From assembly GCA_963995525.1 (NCBI GenBank), contig OZ023213.1, forward strand, positions 36,856,334 to 36,920,333: a stretch of 64,000 bases of DNA. The letters are read 5' to 3'. This DNA is from Escarpia spicata (Eukaryota; Annelida; Polychaeta; Sabellida; Siboglinidae). Numbering within the stretch: position 1 is the first letter of the stretch; every line of letters begins with the position of its first letter. This document shows, piece after piece, positions 21,169 to 43,312 of the stretch. The notes beneath the pieces are model-generated. The model was not told where the DNA came from and searched no databases. It was given only the letters and a program-made list of their open reading frames with translations. The translations under genes were made by a program, and so were the position numbers.

Positions 21169-24100
21169 GCAAGGGCGATAGTCGGGCGGCGTAACCTAAA
21201 TAAATAAAGCTGCCTAACGTAACGTAATTGATTGTATTTAAATTAGTACATTACCGGTAATGTTAGCGTTCGTGATAGGATAAATAGTCGGCAGTGTAAT
21301 TAAAATATGTAACATAAAGTGTGCTGTAGTACACAGGAAACAGTCTTTATAAAGTATAAGTTAGTTAAGTTATTAAATATATTCTGATAGGAATATTGCG
21401 CCTTGCAAGCGGCAAGTCGAGGCAAAGCGACACCTGGTGTGCGATCACTGCCACAGCTGGGTAGATTGTGCATTGTCCGGCTGTGGGAAGTCATGGGCAG
21501 GATCCATGGAGGAAGGATTCACCTTCCAGTGCATTGGGTTTTGGTAGGTGGAGTGTCTGCAGAAGGAGATAGTTAGGTTTACAGATATTGTGAAGGGAAT
21601 GGAGATGGAAATTAGCAAGGAGACATGTCGAATGGAGAGAGACGACATGGAGGGAGGTGAGAATACTGCAAGACTGAAGGACAATAGCAATGACAAGAAA
21701 ACTGAGGAAAGGAGATTGAGAGGAGGGAATGTGATTGGAGGGGAAGAAATTGGAAAATCGACGACAGAAAACGTGACAAGCGTGAAGGTGACAGGGGAAA
21801 AAGTGACCGCACAGAAGGAGGGAGGGAAGATGGAACGGGAGAGGAAAGAAGAAAAGGAGATGGGAGGAAAGATGAAGGGACGAAAGGAAGTGAGAGCGAA
21901 TGTGATAGAAGAGAAGTTGATAAGAGGGGCGCTGGCAGGAGGAAAGGTGACCAAAAAAAAAGCGACAGGAAAGAATGGATCGGAAGAGAATGTGACAGGA
22001 GAGAAGACGACAGGGGGAAAAGACAGCAACCAGACATATACAAATCGAAGAAGGAGCTACTTTAAGGCAGTGATTGAGGGGGCAATGAGGAAAGAGAGGG
22101 TGCTTATGGGCGACTCCGTTATAAGAAAGACGGACACGACACTGAGCGAGAGGAAGGACGTTGTTTGTCTACCGGGGGCTAGGATTGAACATGTGACTGA
22201 CAGGGTAGAGAAGGTATTGGGACATGTCAAGGGAAGGTGTACACTGGTACATGTAGGAACAAATAATGCAGACAGGGAGGTAATAACTGGGATAGTACAG
22301 AAGTATAGACAGTTAGTGAGGAAGCTAAAGAAGACAAGAGTTGAACAGATTATTCAGAATTCAGAATTGTGCCGGTAATGGGAGGAAGGGGGGCGACGTA
22401 TAGACACTGCAAGAGGATGGCGATCAACGTAGTAGTTGAGCAAATGTGTGAAGAAGAGGGGGTATGATTCACAGATTTATGGGGATACTTTGTTGGGAGG
22501 GAAGATATGTACATGAGAGGTGGCCTCCATCTTAGTGGAAAGGGTCAGCAGTTTTCTCAGAGAAGCTGCTGCGATCTGTTGAGAGTGGGACAGGTTGCAT
22601 CTATTTAAATTAAATTCGCAGAGGGGACTCACAGAGAAGCCTGAAACTGGAGGGTTAGAGTGATAATAGGGTAACTTGACAGCACAAATAAATCAGCAAA
22701 GAACAGTCTGGAAAACTCTTCTGAAGCTGGATATAAATGCGTTTGTTTAAATGCGAGGAGTATAGTAAATGAAAGAAATGAACTAAACATTATGGTAGAA
22801 GATATTGATCCTCACATAACAGGTGTAACCGAATCCTGGAACACCACCGATATATCAGAAGCCGAATTGGGACTGACACGATATGCAATGTTTAGGAAAG
22901 ATAGAATAGGAAAAAAGGGAGGTGGGGTTATTTTATATATTAAGGAATCTATCCAGGCTGATGAAATAAAATTAGAAACAGAAGCAGATTGAGAAGAAGC
23001 TGTTTGATGTAACATACTTACAGAAAACTAAACGTTAACAGTTGGGTTAGTTTATCGAAGTCCAAACATAAGCAAACAAGAGAATGACAAAATACAAAAC
23101 GCTATAACGGAAGTAAGCAAACGGGACTGTATTATTATGGGGGATTTTAACCACGGGCATATACAATGGAAATCTCTATAGAGTATGGGGAGTGAGCCAC
23201 CACAAGTTTTTAGCTTTAGTTCAAGATATTTTCCTTTCTCAACATGTGATAAAACCAACCAGGGGTGAGAATGTGTTAGACTTTTTATAGTTTTGTCCTC
23301 ACAGAATGAATTAGAAGACAATGTCAAGATATGTGAGCCACTGGGGAGTAGTGATCACAACCAGATACATGTTACCATCAAAGTAAAATCAGAAAGAAAT
23401 AGTAAAAAACAGTATAGGAGAAATTTCCACAAAGGAAGGTATAAGGACAGACTGGAATAACACACTGAAAAATAAGACATCAACAGAATGATGGAATAGA
23501 TTAAAGAGTGAAATTACCTGAATAGTCGATACATTTGTACCCTTCAAAAAACAAGGGAAACGGTCCAAAAAGAAACATTTATGGAAAGAACCCATTAGAA
23601 AAATTAAGTACAAACAAACGATGTGTCAATCATATAGACGTACTGGAAATAACGAAGACAACAATATTGATAAAGAAGCACTAAACCAAGCTACAACTGA
23701 AATTCAAAGAGAAGATACGAACAAAAATTAGCTTGTAATATAAAACAAGACAGCAAAAGTTTGTATGCATATGTTCGAAGCAAACAGAAAGTTCAAGATT
23801 AGGTCGGTTCTCTAGAAGATAGTGCTTGAAATATAATATCAGAAGGATTCTTAATGGCAGAAGACCTGAATGATTACTTTAGTTCAGTGTTTACCAGAAA
23901 AGATATTAGTTCACTGCCAGTACCAGAGGCTAAGTTCAAGGGGGCAGATTCAGACTATTTAGGACAATTAATTGTAAACCCGGAAATGGTAGCAAGAAAA
24001 TTAGGGCTATGAAGGATAATAAATCACCTGGAGTGGATGGGATTCCGCCCAAACTACTATTGGAAATTGTAGAACTAATTAGCATACCACTTGCAACAGT

Positions 24101-24236
24101 TTTCATCTTGTCGTTTGAAGAGGGAGTGGTTCCTTTAGAATGGAAAGAAGTAAACATTATACCGTTGTTTAAGGTAGGTTCCAGAAACAAGTCAGAGAAC
24201 TACAAACCAGTAAGTTTAACGTCAGTGATTTGCAAC
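21169..24236 (+). mobile_element. CR1-type LINE copy 3, 5'-complete, 3'-truncated
   Basis: The left end 'aagggcgatagtcgggcggc' coincides with the start of copy 4 and marks the family 5' end. 5' UTR follows, then ORF1 (PHD-like finger near 21436-21530, charged middle, esterase MGDSVIRK, VHVGTNN, GGLHLSGKG where the catalytic Asp codon has become Gly), endonuclease (22790-23170, GDFNHGHIQW) and connector. The RT ends at VSLTSVIC near 24236, where it abuts unrelated DNA. Several stops and frameshifts are present. Loss of the 3' end is atypical, because target-primed insertion starts there, so a later deletion or rearrangement is likely. Confidence 0.9.
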
Positions 24237-24239
24237 GAA

Positions 24240-24900
24240 GCGCTATAGACGGGAGGGAAAAGGTAGTATTGTAGAAGCAGGTGTTGAGTCGGTACAACAA
24301 TCTTTCCGACAAAAGCATACAGGAACACCTGCGTGTGGCCATCAAAAAATTCCCCAGTGAAGATGAAAACAAAGTACAACTAGCTAACGGAAATGAAAGC
24401 ATCGGAAATTAAATCACCAACAACGTTCCAAAAACTATGAAGCAGAAAGCACGGCGACTCCTCGTTAAAGGTGGAACGATCACGGCGAGATGGTGTACAA
24501 AGACAAGGCGGTACCCGGAAGTAACATCGTAGAGCTCGTGAACGAAGTGTTGAGAAAGCGGAAGTCGTTTGAACCAATATGGTAGAAAACCTTCGCTCGT
24601 GGTCTTAAGAATGTGAACACGCCAACGGATTTAGTGGGGAGCTTAGATCGTTGGATTTACATGCGGACAGCGTCAGTCGACGACGACTGTCAATGGAAAC
24701 CAGCATTCCGTTTGACAGCGGTCGTCATCGGCATCGTAGACCGCCTGTATCGTCGCGGCGTGCAGTTCATTCGGTGACACCTCACACGTTGGGAACCATA
24801 ATAGTATTACCGATATGCCAAAAACAGGTTCGTATGCGACATACAATCCACAGGAATAGTGTGCAAGAGACATCATGTCGGGAATATTCTGTTTATTACT
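24240..24900 (+). pseudogene. relic of unknown repeated protein (second, longer copy)
   Basis: Joined to the broken end of CR1 copy 3. Readable blocks in shifting frames are RYNNLSDKSIQEHLRVAIKK, then SIGN-stop-ITNNVPKTMKQKAR, VYKDKAVPGSNIVELVNEVL, RKRKSFEP, FARGLKNVNTPTDLVG and AVVIGIVDRLYRRGVQF. The last block matches 6180-6425. At least two stops and two frameshifts are visible. It looks like one decayed protein of about 200 residues from a dispersed element. I do not recognise the family and assign no function. Confidence 0.5.
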
Positions 24901-25063
24901 TATGAGAAATATATGACTTTTGACCTTGACCTATATTGCTCTTGCTCCGACGGATCTCCAACGGATAATGGATACCCTGCGTCATAAACTACACGACATA
25001 CTACTCATGCGTAACAAGTACGAACAATGTAATAATAAATATTTGTTTTATATATGATACGTT

Positions 25064-25069
25064 TTTATT
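25064..25069 (-). terminator. putative poly(A) signal of the transporter gene
   Basis: AATAAA on the minus strand, about 640 bases after the stop codon at 25707-25709. Other AT-rich hexamers occur nearby, so the true site is uncertain. Confidence 0.35.
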
Positions 25070-25706
25070 ACCTACTTCTGCAAAAAAATGTATTGATATA
25101 CTTGAACTGAGAAGTTTATCGTTTGTAAATGTGTAGAAATGCATTAATCCAAACATAATTTTACTTCTAATGGGTTAATTAAAACCCAGTGAAAGTACTT
25201 GAAGATAGAGAGTGACTTGGAATTTCATAATTTAAATATATTCTAAGCATCTAGGATATAACCATTCCAGTTGATGATGACACTGATCACACATTAACAT
25301 GTGTTTAACAACAAAACAACATGCAACACAATATTTAAATGGATATCTACTCACACCAGAGTAAAACAGTTTGTAGACCCATTAATCAACAAAGCACGGC
25401 AAAGTTTACTGTTCAACGATCTGGCTCCAGTCTAATGCTCCAGTCTCGCCCACGATGTTATAATTTTGATTCAAGTGTCTTCGAAGGAATGCAATGACGC
25501 CACCCTTAGATTAAGGTTTTAGGATTGCTTTTCTGGCTACTCGTGATGTGATACAATCGCCTTACGACATTATCGATTATCGCAATAGTACTGCAACATC
25601 GATATTACTATCGCTGTACCTTTGCAGTAAGTAAAACCATCACCGATATTCGCCAAACATTGCACCGACGCATGTCGCCGGCATATCAGAGACACGTCAT
25701 TTCCGT

Positions 25707-35945
<10,239 letters not shown>

Positions 35946-36428
35946 TTAGTATGGTTGGTATCCATGTGTCTGCTGTTTTTAATACGAATGTGCTTTGGAA
36001 CAAATTCGCTGGTAACGATTCATCAAGTCGCTGAAATTGAAGAACATTTATATTAAAATATTGTGGTAGTCACCAGTTGGCAGCACTGCACATCATCACC
36101 GACCCCTGTACACCTTTAACACACAACTGCACAGCAATAACCCAGCCCTGTATATAAACTCCAACACCACCCACATCGAGCGCCACACGATCCACGAAGA
36201 CACCACAGCGTTACACGTCCCTGAACGACACGCAACGCCCAGCTGCCGGATCACTGTGTCAGCCACCGCTGGACGTTTCATACAGCAACCACATCGATCT
36301 ACCTTTGGACACCGAACGTAAAGAGCGAGCCACGGAAGTTACAATCATATTACCGGTTCGATATTTACTACATCTGTACCAGAAGTGTAAGATATATGTA
36401 CGCCACGCAACATTGTACGCCTACGGGA
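35946..36428. other. region upstream of transporter start codon
   Basis: Should contain 5' UTR and possibly promoter on the minus strand. No clear TATA, initiator or splice pair was recognised. Confidence 0.4.
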
Positions 36429-38320
36429 AGAGTTGCACAAATGTAATTTGGCAAATACGTCGCTAATTCCAAATGTCAAACTGGGTATACTATGTGAATT
36501 TTTGCGCATTCCCGTTTATCCAGTTCTACCTTTACGGAATTTATTTGGAAAGATGGCGAAGTTGTTATCCGGGGCAACGCCCACAACAGCAACGAATACC
36601 CGACCAGATTACCGAGTCACACCCGAGTTGTACAAATACAATTAGGCAACTAAGTTACTATAATTTCAAACGTCCATTTGACTTTACTACGTGAATAAAT
36701 GCGCGTTCTTATTTATCCGGTCTACTTTTTCCAAAACTTATTCGGGAAGACGGCGAATTTGTCGTATGGTGCACCGCCCATGACGAAAACGAGTACGCCA
36801 GTTCACTAAGTTGTGTCCATCTTGTTTAAATTCTACACATAATTTTTTGTCACGAAGCCTCTATATTGCAATGTCAGTTGTCTGTATTTAAATACTTCCA
36901 CATTCTTTTGTGTCTCACCGCGGAGAGTCATAGGCGTGGTTCAATTGGCATTCACGGATGTGTGACTTCGCGGACAAAGCGCATTGTCCACTGGCATTGT
37001 CAGCCCAAATACATTCGCTGCCAATACATCATTCACCGAGCCGGGTACCCAGTTGAAATAACACTGCTGGTTGATGTAAACTCGCTGACAGCAGTCTATA
37101 AGTCGAGGACATAAATCTGTCAGTCGTACCTTTTCCGTCACCGTTCATATCAATAATGAGTATGCCACGAAATTGAAACTTTTATGAGATACAACATATT
37201 GAACATAAATTATTGATATTAGACTATTGGTATATATTGACAGTTTGTAACCAGTCCTTTGAAATTGAACGTTTAGAAACTAGACAGGCATTATACATGT
37301 GTTGCCTAAGATGCGCTGTGTTCGTAACACGCGTGCACGTTTGCATTAATGTCACGGAAACTTAATTTGTTATAAAGACCTCAGTTAAACATGTACAATA
37401 TCTATGTACTGAAAATTCCACCTAAAAGGGGACAACAAAAGACAATTCAGGGTAATGGGAACGAATAGACAGTCGATTCTGAAATCGACAATGAAACTAC
37501 AATGGAGGATGACAAACGAACGCACGAGTATGATTTGGGTAGCCCAAGACGAAGAGACTCACCAGAACAAAATTACAATAGCATAATCAAGTTTGGGGCC
37601 TGTGGTGTCTACTGTTAAAGACCGCTCCCCTCCTCATGTAATTAAGGCCTGATCCCTGGGCGGAAGCGAGGAGTAGAAATACAGAGTTAAAATTGGAAAG
37701 CACTTGTTTGTGTGAGTCTCTGTATTAATCAATGTTTAGATACGATACAGTTGAATACACTACAGGGCCAGATTTTCACAAATTGAGGAAAGACTGGATA
37801 AGAATTACTCTAACGCGAATTAAATACAGGATACGTTGCTACTATTTACAGAACGACTAGATTCAATCGATATAGCAATGCGTTCCATACAGACACGTAT
37901 ACATGGTCCAAAAAAAGCATGGTAAGCACGATGTTACACCGAGTACATGGGGGAAGACGGGTGAAGCTGGGTATCGCGATGTCCGCGGGCCCGTGTCAAA
38001 GGGTGCGGTTCACGCTGACACAAATCTTAAGGACACCTTTCCAAACACCAATTACGATGGCCCAACACAGCAACTACTCAAACCTGACTACGAGTATTTC
38101 ACGGACCCTAGCGATAGCCAACCAGTGGAATTCCGCCTGCGCCCCACTCCCTGTCAACGTTACCATGGCAATAAGAGGGGTATGGACACGCTTTGTTGGC
38201 CAAATGAAAGAAATGTCAATATCGATCAATTTGAGTTAAAACCGGGCGAGTGGGATAATTGAATTCACCGATTCGAGTTTATGGCCGAAGCATACAATTG
38301 GGGAGAGGATGAGAAGATGG
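36429..38320 (+). mobile_element. Ty3/gypsy-like gag region, sense, copy 2 of inverted chimera
   Basis: Parallels 10925-12479. The 5' part holds two diverged ~220-bp subunits in tandem (36470-36640 and 36680-36840; shared 'gtttatcc', 'ttattcggaaagacggc'-like, 'cgcccatgac'-like). Then come the block 'aagcctctatattgcaatgt', a leader, and a decayed gag frame without its ATG (actgaaaattccacct where copy 1 has aaaATGcc). The gag core KPGEWDN is followed by a stop and then FMAEAYNWGEDEK. It is interrupted by a 164-bp solo LTR and ends at 38320, at the same base of gag as copy 1. Confidence 0.75.
37601..37764. mobile_element. 164-bp solo LTR with 5-bp target duplication
   Basis: Sequence TGTGGTGTCTACTGTTA...GAATACACTACA (TG...CA ends) is flanked on both sides by GGGCC (37596-37600 and 37765-37769). 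The related copy 1 at 11876-11890 has the uninterrupted site 'tttggggccagattttc'. These are the hallmarks of a retroviral-type integration later reduced by LTR-LTR recombination, or of a very short LTR element. The parent element is not in this window. Confidence 0.85.
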
Positions 38321-38518
38321 TGTCGCAGGGACGGGTATATAACATGCCAATAGGAATGCTTACCAGTCCTGCGGGCCTGCAGCGTGCTGCGTGTCGTACT
38401 TACGGCCGGATGCGGGGTGGAGACGCGTCTAGGCGTAAGCGGTACGCCGTCAGTAGACCAGTTGTTGGGTTGGACGTGTCTCAAGTCTCGGTCCGAGTCA
38501 TGTCGTCAGGGCTCAGCA
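38321..38518 (+). repeat. 198-bp TGTCGCAGGG...CTCAGCA unit, copy 2
   Basis: Same unit as 12480-12677, again placed exactly between sense gag and antisense reverse transcriptase. Confidence 0.6.
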
Positions 38519-39239
38519 CACTGTTATATCGCACCTCGCCATCTTTCTTTCGAACCAAGACAGGAGCTGATGCCCAATTCGAGGTGGAGTGTCTAATAAC
38601 ATCGGCTGCTAACATATCTGTCAGTCAAAGGGGTACGCCTTAGCTGTTCTCTAACTGGGACTTCATAATAGGTGTTAATACGATGACGTATTAGCGAGAA
38701 TTTATCGAAATCTTTACTATCATTGCAGAAAGCATTGGCATGTTCCATTAGTAGGAGCCCTATTCTGATGTGGGCTAGGATTATTGAATTCTACCGACAC
38801 GTTAGCTCTATGCTGTGGTGGAATCACAGTACGGTGTTCAACTTGAATCTTACTTACATTAAAACACGCACCAGGGCCTTTCATCATCACAGCAAAGACG
38901 GTGGTGCCATCTATAGTGACAGTGCTACTATCTACATCAACCACACTGTGATGTTCTAATAGAAAGTCCAATCCAAGGATGAAATGATCAGTGATTGGTC
39001 CCACAGCAACATAAATTTTGAATTGGTTATGTTGTATGGTGACAGGTAGTTGTCTAATCTAGTGTTTTGAAAAAAGCGATTTACTTATCATTCACATTTG
39101 GGCAACCACCGTTTAAGTATCTATGCTGCAAATGGTAGCTGGAATGAGTAATGTGTGACTTACTATTGGACCCAAATGTGTGTGTCTGACAACTGGCTCA
39201 TCTACGTGTACTGGTTGTGCATTAATACTTTCGATTTTA

Positions 39240-39620
39240 TCACTGTCCCGTTGTAAGGACAATGACTCATTACTCTGAGATCCGTGTTTACAATAATCCC
39301 TGTCCCGTTGTAGGGGCAATGACTCGTTACATTGAGATCCATGTTTACAATTATCAATGTCCCGTTCTAGTGGCACTGACTCATTACATTGAGATCCACG
39401 CTTATAATGATCACTGTCCGTTTGTAGGTGCAATGACTCATTACATTGAGATCCACGCTTATAATGATCACTGTCCCGTTGAGGGGCAATGACTCATTAC
39501 ATTGAGATCCACGTTTACAATTATCAATGTCCCGTTCTAGTGGCACTGACTCATTACATTGAGATCCACGCTTATAATGATCACTGTCCCGTTGTAGGGT
39601 CAATGACTCATTACCTAGGC
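39240..39620 (-). repeat. 57-bp coding minisatellite, copy 2
   Basis: About 6.6 units encoding variants of NESVPLERDIDNCKRGSQC / NESLPLQRDSDHYKRGSQC on the minus strand, located between the zinc knuckles and protease of the antisense gypsy element. Two unit types alternate, suggesting a 114-bp subrepeat. Confidence 0.85.
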
Positions 39621-40812
39621 TCTGTTCATGGCCACTACCCTGATAATGGAGTAGGGCGGGGACGAATCCTCGGCCAACAGGACTCACCCCTCAGTGACAA
39701 CTTGACTGTCCCATAAACCTTCCGTGCAGGAGAGGGCGGGGCATCAAGAGTCCTTGTCGTCTCCGTAAGGCCGGTCGTTGCGACGGGAATTCGTTTGGTC
39801 CTTTCGGTGTTTATCATACCGATGTTCGTGGCGTTCATTGTCACGGCGAAATCTGGGACTGTGTCGGTGGCCTCGCCGATACCTGCGGGGGTCTTCCGAT
39901 TCCGAGTTGGAGGACATGCTTCTTGAGCTGCTACTACTCCAGCGTCGGCGCCGATGACCTGTCTTCACCACCCCTCTCTGCCGACGAAGTGTGTTTGAAC
40001 ATTCACGCGATAGGTGGTCTTTTCCGCAGCACTCATAGCAAGTAAGGTGTGGTGGTGATCGTCTCCGCTTGTTAGCGCATTCCCGTGGCACATGTCCGAT
40101 GCCTCCACAAGTGTAGCACGTGTCACCGGTAGGGACTGTCTTGGAAGATACAGCAATCAGTTGAAGTTGTCTGGCCACTCCCGCTACCAGTCTCTCCAAG
40201 TCTGTGTCTTCTGGGAGGGCCTCTGTCACCCTCCCTGTTGACCCATCGTCAAAGGACACTTCTCGGTGTCTACCTCCAAACGTGCGGCGTACACCCTGCA
40301 AGTGCACGACATGGCCCACTGACCCTTGAGAAACGCTGGCATCACGAGACTTTGGACGGCGTCCTTGTCCATCTGGGGGTATGCTTGCTGGTTAAGGCAT
40401 ACACGCGATCCCCAAACGAATCGATGCTCTCCCCTTCCTCCTGTCGTACGGTTGTTAGGTCTGCCCGGAGTGTCATCTGTATCATCGGTCTCTGGTTGCC
40501 ATACCTCTTGTGGAAGGCTTGAATGCAGAGGCCACAATCCCTCCGTTCTTAATGAGAGAAGCTGCGGTGTGCAGTTAGTGCTGCACCGTTAAGACTGGAC
40601 GTGAGCCGAAACAATCGCTCACCGAAATCCCAGTTGTAGTGATCTGCCAGAAATTCAAACTGGTGGAACCAGTTGTCCCATTCCCCCGCCTTGCCCTCGA
40701 AATTGTCAAGGGTGATACATCTGTCACTATGATAAGTAGGGGCATCGGGAGAGAGGACACGAATTTGGTTGCGTCGGCTATCCCTTCCCCTACCAACCAT
40801 TGCAGGATGGGG

Positions 40813-40925
40813 GTCTCTTCCCAGACAAGTCGAGATGGTGTTCGATTGAACAGTTTTGCCAGGGAGTAAAGTATAAAGCGCCTTGAGCAGTCCGGAGGAC
40901 TGGATACTGCGCAATATAAGAACTT
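40813..40925 (+). mobile_element. SINE 3' part inserted in antisense gag
   Basis: Matches the tail of the intronic SINE: 'agtcgagatggtgttcgatt', 'agggagtaaagt', 'gagcagtcc(g/t)gaggactgga', then 'gcgcaatataagaac' and a T/C-rich end. It is 5'-truncated (no A/B boxes) and splits the gag frame of the minus-strand gypsy copy, so it inserted after it. Confidence 0.75.
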
Positions 40926-41419
40926 TCCTTTACCTTTACTCTTGATGTTGAGGCATGTAAGATGCATAGGTCAGCTGATATTCTGGGTCATATAAGGCAG
41001 TTTTTTGTTTCTTGGCCAAACTGATCATGTTCGGGGGACTTGGTTTACATGCTGTTTGATGCCATGTTGTCAAAGTAGCTGGCCGTGCCACGACACCTGG
41101 CAACACAGGCTGTGTCAATGCTGCTGCTCCAGAGGTAGACATTGACTGGAGACGTTGGAAATGGTCTTGCATGTTATGTAGTTCATCAGCTTGTCTACTC
41201 GCTTGTTCTTCAAAGCTCTTAAGCTTGTCCCCAATCCTCTTATTTGTATCTGAGATTATCTGACTAGTGTTTTGGCAATTCGCCTCCAAAGTTTTAATTA
41301 CCTTACCTGATGTTTCCTTGTGGTCATTCAGTTTTGCACCAATCTTTTCGGGCATTTTGTATATTATCGCAAAATTGCGATCCGATATGTCTGGACTGTC
41401 TGTGCCAGTTGTGGGGAAG

Positions 41420-42120
41420 CCCCCTGTCGCTCCCTCTAGCGGGAGTGTAACTGGGGTTTCGACATATCGTCTAACGTTTCTGGTGAATCTTCCTTTGCGT
41501 CCTTATCTCGTCTAGTCCTCATACTAAGGGTGACAAAAGATAGCCAGGGACAAAACGGGGTTCAAATGTGTAGTATTCTATGAATATCAAACTCGGAAAA
41601 ACTTAATTAGCTCCGAAATGAAGGACAAATTACAACAACTATAAATTAGACATGTCTAACCTTTAACATCCACTACCTGTCGGTGAAAAACAACAAAACG
41701 TTATGTCCCATACGAACAAGGCAAAGTTGAATCACAAACAGCAACCATAATGTTGTTACCAAGAAGTTAAATCAATGTTGTCAAATATATATAGTGGCAA
41801 TTCATCAATACTGAAACTTACATAACTTTTAATGTCAAATTCCACACAGATTGGATTAATATTGTCAATGACATCTACTAAATCACCAACTGAACCTATT
41901 CTAAGAAACTATCAAATCAATTGTTATACAAATACTGTTAGTAATTAAATTACTAAACTGAACCTGACATAAGAAAATGTTCCTTGTGAATCAATTACTA
42001 CCAGTGTTATATATTTAAACCATTAAACTGAACCTGACATAAGGAAGTATCAAGTCAATAACGATAGAAGTTTAATAATACTGTCACTGATGTAAGTCAT
42101 AAATGTGATGAGCACTGGGA
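41420..42120. other. intergenic, nothing recognised
   Basis: AT-rich. A short internal repeat 'ctaaactgaacctgacataag' occurs twice (near 41950 and 42025). Confidence 0.4.
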
Positions 42121-42129
42121 AATAATATT

Positions 42130-42426
42130 GTATGAAAAGAAATATACAGCTGGCAATTCCGGTATCAGGCCAACACAAGCGTATTGAAAACAACGAACTC
42201 TCGCCGACTGTAATCGGAGCTAGTTGAATTAATAAATTTTGCACAACTAACGTTGTCTTGACTTAATGATTGAAAACAACACAATTTATGATGTTATATA
42301 CGAAGATCTAACGTCTAATGTAATTTCACAACACCACATCGTTGGCGTAGCTGTGGGCCGAGTGTAGCCGAAGTGTTGTTGGCCTTATCGGCTACCGTAC
42401 ATTATACTGTTATGCTCCCTAAAGGC
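42130..42426. repeat. dispersed repeat, second copy
   Basis: Matches 19860-20040, and its right part 'gttgttggccttatcggcta' to 'gctccctaaaggc' recurs at 43766-43838 on the other side of the inverted-repeat element. Confidence 0.6.
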
Positions 42427-42474
42427 AATGTTAGGCACACTATTTGGCACCAGTAGATCACGTAGTGATAAATA

Positions 42475-43312
42475 AACTACTCAACAAAAAAAAGGTATAT
42501 TTATCTTAAATGGCATATATTATAATATGTGGGGATCACACCACTAGATATTTGGTAACAAAGGATGCAGTGATCAAATATGGATTAAATGAATGCAACA
42601 AAGCAGCATTTACACCAATATATGCACGACCAGAATGGGTTATATACAACGGGTATGGTCCCCAAAGTGGCACTTTTTGTACACTAGGGATAAAACACCC
42701 AGAATGGACTTTTAAATCATTTTATTGCGCACATTACATCAATAACGAGTGGGCCCACGAACTGCAGCAATACACGACTCACATCTACAGCGCATACTGT
42801 TTACCAAGCGCTGTACACTGTTTTGAGGCACCCTGTCCCACTCTTTTTGTCGTACACCAGTCTGCACTTGTTCAATTGCCCTACCACGCTCTAAACTGGA
42901 CAGGAGGGCATGGTTATTATCACACAGATTATTCCAGAGCAATGTCTCCCTGACCAGTACAGATGAATGACATTATGAACCACTGTGTAAATTTGTGCAC
43001 ACAACATGTTCATGTTTCGCATGAGTAATCCCATTCAATGGGGGAACTTCATTGTCCAGTGGCAGTGGTCAAAGGATCATGTCCGCTAGCTTGTAACAAA
43101 TGAGTTGTGAAAGTGCCACTTTGGGGATCAGAACCCCCTGTACATACCGCATTCTGGTCGTGCAGATAACGGTGTAAATGCTGCTTGGTTGCATTCATTT
43201 AATCCATATTTGATTACTGTATCCTTTGATACCAAATATATTGGGGTGCGACCCCCACATATTATAATATATGCCATTTAAGAGAAATATAACTTTCTTT
43301 TTTTGAGTAGTT
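42475..43312. mobile_element. 838-bp element with ~208-bp terminal inverted repeats at a TA target
   Basis: The left arm starts AACTACTCAACAAAAAAAAG (42475) and runs to about 42682; the right arm (about 43107-43312) is its diverged reverse complement, ending TTTTTTTGAGTAGTT. TA flanks both ends (42473-42474 and 43313-43314), as expected for Tc1/mariner-type or related insertion. The ~425-bp centre encodes no transposase that I recognise. A 147-residue open frame (42510-42953) runs through arm and centre but has no known domain. It is best seen as a non-autonomous foldback/MITE-like element. Confidence 0.75.

Larger units (their letters stand above)
38519..41360 (-). mobile_element. Ty3/gypsy-like element, antisense: gag, zinc knuckles, repeat, protease, RT start
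   Basis: Read on the minus strand from 41355: coiled-coil gag N-terminus (MPEKIGAKLNDHKE); an inserted SINE piece; gag core GEWDNWFHQFEFLADHYNW (near 40660); two CCHC knuckles CYTCGGIGHVPREC and CYECCGKDHLSREC (40115-40010), the RNA-binding end of gag; an Arg/Ser-rich tail; the 57-bp repeat; linker EPVHVDEPVV; a protease C-terminal part with DHFILGLDFLLEHHSVVD (39004-38720); and the RT N-terminus NWASAPVLVRK, cut at 38519. Frameshifts are present and no catalytic RT, RNase H or integrase remains. Confidence 0.8.

Noticed and set aside
42510..42953. 147-codon frame inside the inverted-repeat element
   Set aside because: It runs through the non-coding arm, has no recognised domain, and the matching arm on the other side is not open in the equivalent way; not called as a gene.
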